Below, in pieces: positions 8,843 to 17,202 of a stretch of DNA of 64,000 bases (position 1 is its first letter; each line of letters opens with the position of its first letter). This DNA comes from AWTP1-13 sp963820375 (GTDB lineage: Bacteria > Pseudomonadota > Alphaproteobacteria > Rhizobiales > Hyphomicrobiaceae): assembly GCA_963820375.1 (NCBI GenBank), contig CAWFZX010000029.1, forward strand, positions 124,001-188,000, given 5' to 3'. The translations under genes were made by a program, and so were the position numbers. The notes below the pieces were generated by a model that had not been told where the DNA came from, did not search any database, and worked only from the letters and a program-made list of their open reading frames with translations.

Positions 8843-11231
8843 CAGCGAAAGCGCCCGCGAGCAAGAGCAGAAAGCGACGAACAGCGCTGCTTCGTTGCCA
8901 TCGGATGCCCTGATCATTCTTCCTGTGCGCAGCGCCGTGCTGTTCCCCGGGTTGGTGCTGCCGATCAGTATCGGACGGCCCGGGTCGGTCGCAGCGGCCC
9001 AGCAAGCGGTGCGAGAGCAACGTCAGCTCGGCATCCTGATGCAGCGCAACCCAGACGCGCCCGAGCCACTTGCCGCAGACCTGCATCGAGTGGGCACCGT
9101 CGCCAACATTGCTCGCTACGTTACCGCGCCCGACGGTGGACACCATCTCGTATGCCAGGGTGATCAGCGCTTTCAGGTGCTGGAGTTTCTGGACGGGTGG
9201 CCTTTTTTAGCGGCTCGCGTGGCGCGCATTCCCGAACCGACGTCGCAAGGCGCAGAGATCGAAGCACGCTTTCTCAACCTGCAACGCCAGGCGGTGGAGG
9301 CGCTACAGCTGCTGCCGCAGGCACCACCCGACTTGGTCGCGGCCATGCAGGCAATGACATCGCCAGCACAGCTCGCCGATCTCGCTGCCGCCTACATGGA
9401 TATTGGGCCTGAGGAAAAACAGGAGATCCTGGAAACCATCGACATCAGCTCGCGCATGCAGAAGGTCTCGGCCCTGCTGGCGCAACGCATCGAGGTTTTG
9501 CGCCTGTCCCAGGAAATCGGACGGCAAACTAAGGCAGCGATTGACGAGCGACAAAGGGAGGTGTTGCTGCGGGAGCAGCTGGCCACCATCCGGCGGCAAC
9601 TGGGCGAGGGTGAGGAAGGCAAGGCCGAGATTGCCGAGCTGGCTGACGCCATCAGCAAAGCGGGCATGCCGAAAGAAGTCGAAGACCAGGCACGCAAGGA
9701 ATTGCGCCGACTGGAGCGAATGCCGGAGACGTCGGCCGAGCACGGCATGGTTCGCAGCTATCTCGACTGGCTCATCGAGCTGCCATGGAGTTTGCCGACG
9801 GAGGAACCGATCGACATTGCCGCAGCCCGTCGCATTCTTGATGAGGACCATTATGGACTGAACAAGATCAAACAGCGGATCATCGAATACCTGGCGGTGC
9901 GCAAGCTCGCGCCGCAGGGCAAAGCACCCATCCTGTGTCTGGTTGGCCCGCCCGGGGTAGGCAAGACCTCCCTAGGTCAATCGGTTGCGCGGGCTATGCA
10001 GCGCAAATTTGTCCGAGTCAGCCTTGGGGGTGTGCACGACGAAGCGGAAATTCGTGGTCATCGGCGAACTTACATTGGCGCCTTGCCTGGCAATATTATA
10101 CAGGCGATCCGCAAGGCAGGTTCGCGCAATTGCGTGATGATGCTCGACGAGATCGATAAACTCGGCATAGGGGTGCATGGCGATCCGAATGCCGCTTTGC
10201 TGGAGGTGCTGGATCCCGAGCAGAATAGCACCTTCAGAGACAACTACCTGGCGGTTGCCTTCGATCTAAGCCGCGTCTTGTTCATCGCGACCGCGAACGT
10301 GATGGATAACATTCCCGGTCCCTTGCGGGACCGCATGGAGGTGATCGCGCTATCGGGGTACACGGCAAACGAGAAATTGCAGATCGCCCGGCGATACCTG
10401 GTGCCACGGCAATTGGAGGCCAATGGCCTGCGGCAGCGCCAAGTCGAGATAGACGACACGGCTGTGCGGGACATCATCCAGAACTACACGCGTGAAGCGG
10501 GAGTACGCAACCTGGAGCGGGAGATAGGCAAAGCGTTGCGCCACGCAGCTGTGCGTATCGCCGAAGGCCACAGCGGGGCAATCAGAATTGCTGAGCAGGA
10601 TCTGACCGACATTCTTGGGCCAGCGCAATTCGAAAGCGACGTGGCGATGCGCACCAGCGTTCCGGGCGTTGCAACTGGCCTCGCCTGGACGCCGGTCGGC
10701 GGTGACATCCTTTTCATCGAGGCGACACGCACACCGGGTAGCGGCAAGCTGATTTTGACGGGCCAGCTCGGTGAGGTGATGCGGGAGAGCGCGCAGGCGG
10801 CCCTCAGCGTGGTTAAGAATCGCGCCCTGGACTTCGGCATCGCTGCCGATCGTTTTGAAAAGAGCGACATTCACGTGCATGTTCCGGCTGGGGCCATTCC
10901 CAAGGACGGTCCGAGCGCGGGGGTGGCGATGTTCATGGCGCTGGTGTCGCTGATGACGGAACGCACCATTGGCAACGATCTAGCCATGACTGGCGAAATC
11001 AGCCTGCGTGGCCTGGTCCTACCGGTTGGCGGCATCAAGGAGAAGGTGGTCGCGGCCGCGCGGGCGGGAATCAGCCGTGTCATGCTGCCCGCACGCAATC
11101 GCAAGGATTTCGGAGACATACCCGACGAGGTGCGCCACAACATGTCGTTCGTGTGGCTGGAAACGGTCGATGATGCCATCACCGCGGCACTAGAGCCGAA
11201 TGCGGGCGCATCGCGCCTGGCGTCGGCGTGA
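8835..11231 (+). CDS. lon: ATP-dependent protease Lon (LonA type)
   Basis: This 798-residue protein has the full LonA order. The N-terminal substrate-binding domain (LPSDALIILPVRSAVLFPG) leads into a coiled linker. The AAA+ module has Walker A GPPGVGKTS and Walker B VMMLDEIDK. The C-terminal protease domain carries the Ser-Lys dyad (DGPSAG, Ser694; GGIKEK, Lys735). It degrades misfolded and regulatory proteins in the cytosol. The TTG at 8835 is taken as the start because GGTGGAGG ends six bases before it and the product then has normal Lon length. The frame is open further upstream inside hsp20, but that part reads as out-of-frame hsp20. It is translationally coupled to hsp20 and followed after about 200 bases by a universal stress protein gene. 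Confidence 0.93.
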   Translation: MADSESAREQEQKATNSAASLPSDALIILPVRSAVLFPGLVLPISIGRPGSVAAAQQAVREQRQLGILMQRNPDAPEPLAADLHRVGTVANIARYVTAPDGGHHLVCQGDQRFQVLEFLDGWPFLAARVARIPEPTSQGAEIEARFLNLQRQAVEALQLLPQAPPDLVAAMQAMTSPAQLADLAAAYMDIGPEEKQEILETIDISSRMQKVSALLAQRIEVLRLSQEIGRQTKAAIDERQREVLLREQLATIRRQLGEGEEGKAEIAELADAISKAGMPKEVEDQARKELRRLERMPETSAEHGMVRSYLDWLIELPWSLPTEEPIDIAAARRILDEDHYGLNKIKQRIIEYLAVRKLAPQGKAPILCLVGPPGVGKTSLGQSVARAMQRKFVRVSLGGVHDEAEIRGHRRTYIGALPGNIIQAIRKAGSRNCVMMLDEIDKLGIGVHGDPNAALLEVLDPEQNSTFRDNYLAVAFDLSRVLFIATANVMDNIPGPLRDRMEVIALSGYTANEKLQIARRYLVPRQLEANGLRQRQVEIDDTAVRDIIQNYTREAGVRNLEREIGKALRHAAVRIAEGHSGAIRIAEQDLTDILGPAQFESDVAMRTSVPGVATGLAWTPVGGDILFIEATRTPGSGKLILTGQLGEVMRESAQAALSVVKNRALDFGIAADRFEKSDIHVHVPAGAIPKDGPSAGVAMFMALVSLMTERTIGNDLAMTGEISLRGLVLPVGGIKEKVVAAARAGISRVMLPARNRKDFGDIPDEVRHNMSFVWLETVDDAITAALEPNAGASRLASA

Positions 11232-11427
11232 GTACCGCAGCAACGCGTCAGGTCTGCGCCGGTCGAGGTATTAGCCTTCTGGCCGCGACCGCCGGCCCGC
11301 GCACGCTCGGGAACAGCCCACGCGAGTAACATTGCAGGATGGCTTGGAGCAGCACTTTTGACCAGGGTCAATAAGGTACTGGCCTGCTTGGGCAAGGGTG
11401 GAACCGGTGGCGCTAGGAGGAACAACA

Positions 11428-12258
11428 ATGACCTACCAGACGATATTGGTGCACCTCAATGACAGCCGCCGCGCAGAAGCCGTGCTGGAGCCCGCCACAC
11501 AACTGGCCACACGCTTCAATTCTCATCTCATTGGCCTACACGTCTATGCGGCGGTTCCGGCTCCGCCGATACCGATGACTTCCGCGGCGCTGGGCTCAAT
11601 CGTCGCGGCCGAGCGCAAGAATAGCGAAGCCATCGCTGACACCTTTCAGCGTCTGACTCGCAACAAGCAATTTGTCGCCGAGTGGCAGTTGCAGAAAGTA
11701 CCGCACGTTGATCTGGCGCGCGTTGTGATGGAGCGCGGACGGGCGGCGGACCTGATTGTGGCAGCGCAAACCGATCCTGACTGGGACCTTTCACCATTGA
11801 TGGACTTCCCGGAGCGCCTTGCCCTGGAAAGTGGTCGCCCTGTTCTCATCATCCCCTACGCTGGGCACTACGCCAGCATTGGCCGTCGCGTGGTCATTGC
11901 CTGGAACGCAGGGCGGGAGTCGGCTCGGGCGACCTTTGATGCACTGCCGCTGTTGCAAGGCGCCGACAGCGTTCACATCCTTGAAATCAAGGACCGCGGC
12001 GATGCCAGCTCCTCGCTCGCACCCGACACTTCAATTGCAGCGGCACTGGGTCGCCATGGCATCAAGCCGGAAGTGCGCACGTCGGTCGCCGCCGACATAA
12101 GCGTCGGCGATGAGATCTTGTCCCGTGCCGCCGACCTCGAAGCCGACCTGCTCGTAATGGGTGCTTATGGCCACTCACGCTTTCGCGAGTTGGTGTTTGG
12201 TGGAACAACGCGGCAGATCGCCCGACACATGACTTTACCCACCCTGCTCTCGCATTGA
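11428..12258 (+). CDS. Tandem universal stress protein (UspA family)
   Basis: This 276-residue protein contains two Usp folds in tandem. The first begins YQTILVHLNDSRRAEAVLEPA and the second RRVVIAWNAGRESARATFDALPLL. The second half carries the ATP-binding signature G-x2-G-x9-G-T (VMGAYGHSRFRELVFGGTTRQ), so nucleotide binding is likely there. The first half lacks a clear version. The ATG at 11428 follows AGGAGG by seven bases. It lies on the same strand as hsp20-lon and probably belongs to the same stress neighbourhood, but the 196-base gap suggests its own promoter. The family is certain; the physiological role is unknown. Confidence 0.88.
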   Translation: MTYQTILVHLNDSRRAEAVLEPATQLATRFNSHLIGLHVYAAVPAPPIPMTSAALGSIVAAERKNSEAIADTFQRLTRNKQFVAEWQLQKVPHVDLARVVMERGRAADLIVAAQTDPDWDLSPLMDFPERLALESGRPVLIIPYAGHYASIGRRVVIAWNAGRESARATFDALPLLQGADSVHILEIKDRGDASSSLAPDTSIAAALGRHGIKPEVRTSVAADISVGDEILSRAADLEADLLVMGAYGHSRFRELVFGGTTRQIARHMTLPTLLSH

Positions 12259-12555
12259 CGGTTGCCACCAGCCCGATCATGCAGGCGGCCGCTTCTTGAG
12301 CTGCCTCATTGAGCGCGGCGTCGACAATCCCTGTGAGCCCGTCGGCATCGGGCTCCGTTGCCGGTCGCCCAGCATGGCCGTGACGCTTGCGCAATAGCTA
12401 GCGCCCGAAACGATCGATCGCACTGGCTTGAGCCTGCCCATGGTGAACAAGCTGGCCGGCTATCGTCCTTGCCATGGCTGGAGGTCGAAATAGGCATCGA
12501 CCTTGCTGCACAAAAGCGCGTGGCTGCCCAGCGGCGCGCACCGTCGCTGCACTGC
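12259..12555. other. Gene-free gap between convergent genes
   Basis: These 297 bases lie between the usp gene and the 3' end of the interrupted exonuclease-CBS gene. I see no gene, hairpin with a T-run or repeat that I can support. Confidence 0.4.
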
Positions 12556-13140
12556 TCAAATCCGGCCTTCAGCGACAAGATCAACGGCTTCGTCGGCGGA
12601 TCGGAGCGCCTGTTTCAAGCGGCGACGCGTGCTGGCGTCGAATCGACGGAGCTCGACGCGCTTCGAGACAGGCACGCCAGCTCGAGCATCCTTCAGTTGC
12701 TGCGCAAGCAGTATGCCGAGCAGCACGGCATGTGCATCGAGCACGCGCACAACGACATCTGGCGGCGCCAGGCCAGCCAGTCGTGCTTGCGTCAAGCGGT
12801 CAAAAGTCGAACGAGAATGCAGCTTATGGCGAATCGACAACACCCTGGCAGCGCTGAAGATGGGCATCAACCCCAGCTTCTTCAGGTCGATGCGGTTGCT
12901 GCCGTCTACCCGCAATCGACCGAACAGCGTGAAGGCGCTTTCGTGATGGCGCGTGACTTCGATCAGTAGATTCTGGAAATCGTGCGCATGGTAACCGCGT
13001 TCATAGGCATAGCTCCAGACGTCATTGGCCACAGACGCCTCACCCCACACCGCAGTGGCGTCGAAAAAAATGTCGACGTTGAGGAGATCTTCGGGCCGTT
13101 GTTGTTGCACCCAACCATCGATGGTCGCGCGCCAATCGGC
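12556..13140 (-). pseudogene. C-terminal DUF294_C half of the interrupted exonuclease-CBS gene
   Basis: Directly after the TGA that ends the upstream frame, the same frame continues for about 195 codons with clear homology. ADWRATIDGW and QRPEDLLNVDIFFDA are followed by IDLKKLGLMPIF and further sequence of the DUF294 C-terminal (putative nucleotidyltransferase substrate-binding) domain. This is the part expected to follow CKGGVMARN in family members. No good start codon with a ribosome site lies at its beginning (a GTG at 13110 lacks one). It is probably untranslated unless the TGA is read through. One base change (for example TTA to TGA) explains the break. Confidence 0.8.
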
Positions 13141-14658
13141 TCAACTCTTGCGCCAAGCCGCATTGCGGGCCATTACGCCGCCTTTGCAGAGGGGAATACC
13201 TGCCGCGTCGAGCGTTTCATTGATCAGACTGCCCAATCTCGCGAAGTATTTGTCCTCCGACCCTGCCGCGACGCCCGCGGCGTAGACAATGGCGTTGTCC
13301 TGGTCGGCGGCTAACTGGCTCTCTCCGCGCGCGGCAGAACCCAGCACAAGAACGGCGTATGGTACGGGGGGACGAAGTCCTTCGGCAAGCAGTTGCTGCT
13401 CGCCCAACTGTGCGGCGCGCTTTGTCATGTGGCAAATCTCAGCGCCTATGATCGCCGAAACCGTGCGTGGCTCGACCTCATCCGCCAGGAGACTACCGAC
13501 CACAGAGGTGAGCTTTGCCCACGCGGACGCCAGGTCAACGGCAGAGTTCGCGTTGTCGATTTCATCGCCAAGAATGACGGCTGGCGTTGTGCGGTCGCGC
13601 AGCAGGTTGCGGGTCGTAACGGCACCCACCACGGCGCCTTCAGTGTCAGTAACCCCAAGGTGCCGGTACCCCAGGCGCTGCAGGCGACCGATAGCGCGAT
13701 AGACGTAGGTGTTCTCGCCGATGGTTTGCAGCGGCATTTTCATCACCCTGTCGAGGGTGAGCGACGCGCTCGCCCCACCCTCAGCTGCTAGGGCGCGCAG
13801 AATGTCGCGCTCGGTGACGATGCCGATTGCGCCCGAATGACTTCGAACAAACACACTGCTAACGCCCTCAGCGACCATCGTCTGCGCCGCCTGCATGACA
13901 GTGGCACCCGGGTCGGAGAATATTGCTGGCGTACGCATGACGTCACTGACGCGGTATCGATAGGGAAAACTGTCGATGCGGATGCCCCTATCCAGAACGC
14001 CTGCCTCGTTTGCGTAAAGTTGGCCCTGGCGGTGCAACTCCTGTTCGGTAGCTGAACGTAAGCTGGCTTCGGCTTCGGCGAGCGTGCGGATATTTCTGCG
14101 GCGCAGTAGCGGGACGAGCCGCAGAAACACCTCGCCGGTAGCAACCGCGTCACCGAGCGCGGTGTGGCGGCCATGGACGTGCACGCCCAACCATTTGCAG
14201 ACGCCATCGAGGCTGCGATCGGGAAGTGACGGGCACGCCAATCTCGCGAGGTCCAATGTGTCCAGCGCGCGCCATTGCGGCTGCTTGCTACCGGCCAGAG
14301 CGTACTCGCGTCGCAGAACAAAGAAGTCGTAGGCCAATCCATGGCCGATGACAATCTGATGCCGCGTGAGCTCATGTAAGGGACCTGCGATGTCCGTGAA
14401 AGTCGGAGCGCCGGCCACCATAGCATCCGTGATGCCGTGAATGATCGACGCGGACAGTGGAATAGGTTCACCGGGATTGACGAGGCTCTCAAACAGGGAC
14501 CTTGGCTCCACACCGCCATTGCAAACGCGCACAGCGGCGACCTGCACGATACGTGCCTTGGCTGCGTCAAGAGACGTGGTTTCCGTATCGATGACGATCG
14601 CGTCAAGCGCCAGCAGGGACGTTGGGCCTTGGTCGACCTCAAGCACCATCTGTTTCAC
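13141..14658 (-). CDS. 3'-5' exonuclease - CBS pair - DUF294 nucleotidyltransferase (truncated by TGA)
   Basis: The 505-residue product has three modules. The first is a DEDDh exonuclease domain (VIDTETTSLD; IGHGLAYDFFVL; HTALGDAVATG). The second is two CBS motifs (VSDVMRTPAIF and LDRVMKMPLQTI). The third is a GlnD-like DUF294 nucleotidyltransferase core (VLGSAARGESQLAADQDNAIVY). The frame stops at a TGA right after ARNAAWRKS, in the middle of the usual protein, and the missing domain continues in the same frame downstream. The start could be GTG 14658 or ATG 14649; neither has a strong ribosome site. CBS pairs normally sense adenine nucleotides. The substrate of this architecture is not known to me. 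The exonuclease and CBS parts could still fold without the last domain. Confidence 0.8.
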   Translation of the reverse strand: MKQMVLEVDQGPTSLLALDAIVIDTETTSLDAAKARIVQVAAVRVCNGGVEPRSLFESLVNPGEPIPLSASIIHGITDAMVAGAPTFTDIAGPLHELTRHQIVIGHGLAYDFFVLRREYALAGSKQPQWRALDTLDLARLACPSLPDRSLDGVCKWLGVHVHGRHTALGDAVATGEVFLRLVPLLRRRNIRTLAEAEASLRSATEQELHRQGQLYANEAGVLDRGIRIDSFPYRYRVSDVMRTPAIFSDPGATVMQAAQTMVAEGVSSVFVRSHSGAIGIVTERDILRALAAEGGASASLTLDRVMKMPLQTIGENTYVYRAIGRLQRLGYRHLGVTDTEGAVVGAVTTRNLLRDRTTPAVILGDEIDNANSAVDLASAWAKLTSVVGSLLADEVEPRTVSAIIGAEICHMTKRAAQLGEQQLLAEGLRPPVPYAVLVLGSAARGESQLAADQDNAIVYAAGVAAGSEDKYFARLGSLINETLDAAGIPLCKGGVMARNAAWRKS

Positions 14659-15437
14659 CGGGAAATACCGTTGCCGTTGATGTTAGCGCCCCCTCGGAGC
14701 GAGAGACAGACAATAGGCGGCCAAACCGCAGGGCGGATCGTATCCCGCAAGCGTTTTGCTAAAGAACAATCAGCTAAAGCTATGCTGCAGGCTGACGGAC
14801 CGGCAGAACTGAGCCGGCCTTGCTCCTTCCCTGCCACACGGATGCTTGCCGCTCCTGGCGCGCGCCGGCAGTCCCCGTCGTTGCGATGTGTTTTTCTGCC
14901 GGCAATGGATTCCTCGAGGCGCCGTGATGGCGAGCCTACGCGGCCAAAGAACTACGGAAGTCGCAGATCGTCTGGACATTTTTGGCGCACCTGCTGACGA
15001 CCGTTGCCAAACCGATGGCGAACGCAGAAAGCGCGCTGCAGGTTCGCATTGGCAGGCAGCGACGTTTTCCTCCCTGCCGCCCGCTGGACGCTCTGGTTGC
15101 GCTGGTAATCTGACGATCTGGCGATGATGTGCGGCTGGCCTCGAGGTTGACCTGGCCTCGCAACCGGCGCCATCGCCTTGGCCACTTCAAGCTGCCGAGC
15201 CGGCGCTGGCCCTGCTCGTGCTGTGCGCTGGGGCGAGGGCGAGAAGGGAGGCATTTGGTGTCGCTCAACACAGCGAAGTGGCGCACGGTCAACTTCTCCC
15301 TCACCACCCGCTTTGTGGCCATCTGGGCCGCTTGCCGCCGCGGTGCGAAAAAGAGCGGTTAGGATGCAATTGCTTGTTGCCGGGCGCCAGCGCAATAATA
15401 GCCTGCCGAAAGAGAGAATAATCTGGGAGAAACGCCA
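14659..15437. other. Long gene-free region upstream of the TRAP operon
   Basis: These 779 bases lie between divergent genes. The open frames on both strands lack domain signatures, convincing starts and ribosome sites. I see no insertion-sequence ends or RNA gene. Only the promoter-like elements near 15374-15401 and the dctP ribosome site are notable. Confidence 0.45.
15374..15401 (+). promoter_or_regulatory. Possible sigma-70 promoter of the TRAP operon
   Basis: TTGTTG (15374-15379) and TAATAG (15396-15401) are separated by 16 bases and lie about 37 bases upstream of the dctP start codon. The match is partial and based on position only. Confidence 0.3.
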
Positions 15438-16541
15438 ATGCGCCTACCTCGTTTCGCTGTGGCGGCCGTCCTGGCCGCCACACTTCTTGCACAAGGTCCG
15501 CGAGCCGACGCTCAGACCCCGCAGAAGCTGCGCTTTCAGGCGAGCTTCCCCTCATCCAGCATGATTTTCGACAACCTCAAGTTCTGGGCCGAGCGGGTGA
15601 AGGCGATGTCGGGAGGCCGCCTCGAAATCGAGGTGGCACCGGCCGGCACCATTGTACCTGCCTTCGAGGTGCTCGACGCCGTGCACAAGAAGGTCATCGA
15701 CGGCGGCCATACGGCCGCCGCCTACTGGGTCGGCAAGCAGCGCGCCGCAACGCTGTTCGGTCCGGCTCCCGGCGGGCCGTTTGGGATGGATATGGTCGAC
15801 TATATGGGCTGGCTGCACGACGGCGGCGGTCTTGAGCTTTATCGCGAGCTGTACCAAGACCAACTGAAGCGCGACGTTGTCCCCCTGCCGCTGACGTCGG
15901 TCGCCAACCAGGTTTTGGGCTGGTTCAAGCGGCCGGTCAGCAGTTGGGAGGACCTCAAGGGCCGCAAGTGCCGCGAGACGGGCATCACCGCCGAGGTATT
16001 CAGCAAGTCCGGCATGTCGCCCGTCAATATGCCAGGAGGCGAGATCGTCCCTGCCGGTGAGCGCGGCGTGATCGAATGTGGCGAGTGGGTGGGGCCGGCC
16101 GAGGACATGAAGATCGGCTTCCAAACGGTGTGGAAACACTATTACATGCCGTCCACGCACGAGCCCGCCACCGTGTTGGAGCTCCTCATCAACGCCGAGG
16201 TGTGGAAGGGTCTGAAGCCTGATCTGCAAGAGATCATCAAAACGGCCACCTGGGAGGCCACCTTCCGCTCGCAAACCATCACCAACAAGCTGAATGCCGA
16301 GGCGCTGAAGGAACTGCGCGAAAAGCACGGCGTGAAGATCGAGCGTACGCCCGACGATATTCTGCGCAAGACCCTCGAGGCCTGGGACCAAATCGCCAAG
16401 GACGAGGCCGAGAAGAACCCGTTCTTCAAAAAGGTGCACGAGTCCCAGCGCGCCTACGCCTCGCAGATCGTACCGGCAAGGCGGTTCGTGATCCCGCCAT
16501 ACGAGGCCGGGGCCAACTACTATTGGCCGGAAAAAAACTGA
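15438..16541 (+). CDS. dctP: TRAP transporter solute-binding protein (DctP family)
   Basis: This 367-residue periplasmic protein begins with a signal peptide (MRLPRF, a hydrophobic core, RADA before QTPQ). It continues with the DctP fold: FWAERVKAMSGGRLEIEV near the start and the ligand-arginine strand (LKGRKCRETGI). GECGEWVGPAEDMKIGF and YYMPSTHEP resemble the 2-oxoacid/lactate-binding (TakP-like) subgroup. It captures a carboxylate for the DctQM permease encoded next. GGGAGAA precedes the ATG. A stable hairpin after its stop probably keeps its mRNA in excess of the permease genes. A 2-oxo or hydroxy acid ligand is an inference from subgroup motifs only. Confidence 0.9.
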   Translation: MRLPRFAVAAVLAATLLAQGPRADAQTPQKLRFQASFPSSSMIFDNLKFWAERVKAMSGGRLEIEVAPAGTIVPAFEVLDAVHKKVIDGGHTAAAYWVGKQRAATLFGPAPGGPFGMDMVDYMGWLHDGGGLELYRELYQDQLKRDVVPLPLTSVANQVLGWFKRPVSSWEDLKGRKCRETGITAEVFSKSGMSPVNMPGGEIVPAGERGVIECGEWVGPAEDMKIGFQTVWKHYYMPSTHEPATVLELLINAEVWKGLKPDLQEIIKTATWEATFRSQTITNKLNAEALKELREKHGVKIERTPDDILRKTLEAWDQIAKDEAEKNPFFKKVHESQRAYASQIVPARRFVIPPYEAGANYYWPEKN

Positions 16542-16559
16542 TCCGGCCGTTGTGTTGTA

Positions 16560-16590
16560 AAGGGACCGCGCCCGCCGCGGTCCCTTGTCT
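16560..16590 (+). terminator. Intercistronic hairpin between dctP and dctQ
   Basis: AAGGGACCGCG (16560-16570) and CGCGGTCCCTT (16576-16586) form a perfect 11-bp stem with a five-base loop, followed by GTCTTGG. It starts 18 bases after the dctP stop. It probably acts as a partial terminator or 3'-end stabiliser that sets a higher level of binding protein than permease. Confidence 0.7.
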
Positions 16591-16616
16591 TGGCCGGCAA
16601 ACGAAGGCTTGGCATC

Positions 16617-17195
16617 ATGCAAAGCGCACCTGCAGGTGAGCCCTCACGCAAACCGCCGCCGCAATATCTTGCCGTCATCCGCGCCATCGATGCCCTCACG
16701 CGGTGGACCGGCTATTTCTTTACGCTGCTCGTCGCCCCGCTGATTGTCGCCAACGTCGCCGAGGTGTTCATGCGCTACGTCATGAATGCACCCACCTCAT
16801 GGGCGCTCGACGTGACGACCATGTCGTACGGCGCCCTGTTTATGCTGGGCGCCGCTTATGCGCTGCTGAAAGGCGCGCACGTGCGCACCGACATGCTGTG
16901 GGAGAAATTTTCCGATCGCAAGAAGGGCATCATCGACAGCGTCACCTACTTGCTGTTCTTCCTGCCATCGATGGTGGTCCTGTTCGGCATCTCGATCGAC
17001 GACTTCTTTTACTCGCTCTCGATCAACGAGAAGTCCACGTCGGGGATCTGGCAACCGGTGATCTGGCCGCTCAGAGCGGTGATCCCGTTAGCCGCCGCGC
17101 TGCTGTTCCTGCAAGGCATCTCCGAGTTGATGAAGAGCATGTGGGCCGCCCGCACCGGCGAGGTTCTGGTTCACCACGAGAAGGTCGAAGTGTGA
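16617..17195 (+). CDS. dctQ: TRAP transporter small permease (DctQ family)
   Basis: This encodes 192 residues with about four membrane helices, including YFFTLLVAPLIVANVAEVFMRY and the DctQ-typical TMSYGALFMLGAAYALLKGAHVRTDM. It is the small subunit that pairs with DctM in the inner membrane. The ATG at 16617 is preferred, with GAAGG nine bases upstream; a TTG at 16590 would add nine residues and lies within the hairpin's T-run. dctM follows after seven bases, so the two are co-translated. Confidence 0.88.
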   Translation: MQSAPAGEPSRKPPPQYLAVIRAIDALTRWTGYFFTLLVAPLIVANVAEVFMRYVMNAPTSWALDVTTMSYGALFMLGAAYALLKGAHVRTDMLWEKFSDRKKGIIDSVTYLLFFLPSMVVLFGISIDDFFYSLSINEKSTSGIWQPVIWPLRAVIPLAAALLFLQGISELMKSMWAARTGEVLVHHEKVEV

Positions 17196-17202
17196 GCCGT
17201 CG

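Noticed and set aside
15552..16622. 356-codon open frame on the minus strand
   Set aside because: It is antisense to dctP, which has a signal peptide, clear family motifs and a ribosome site.
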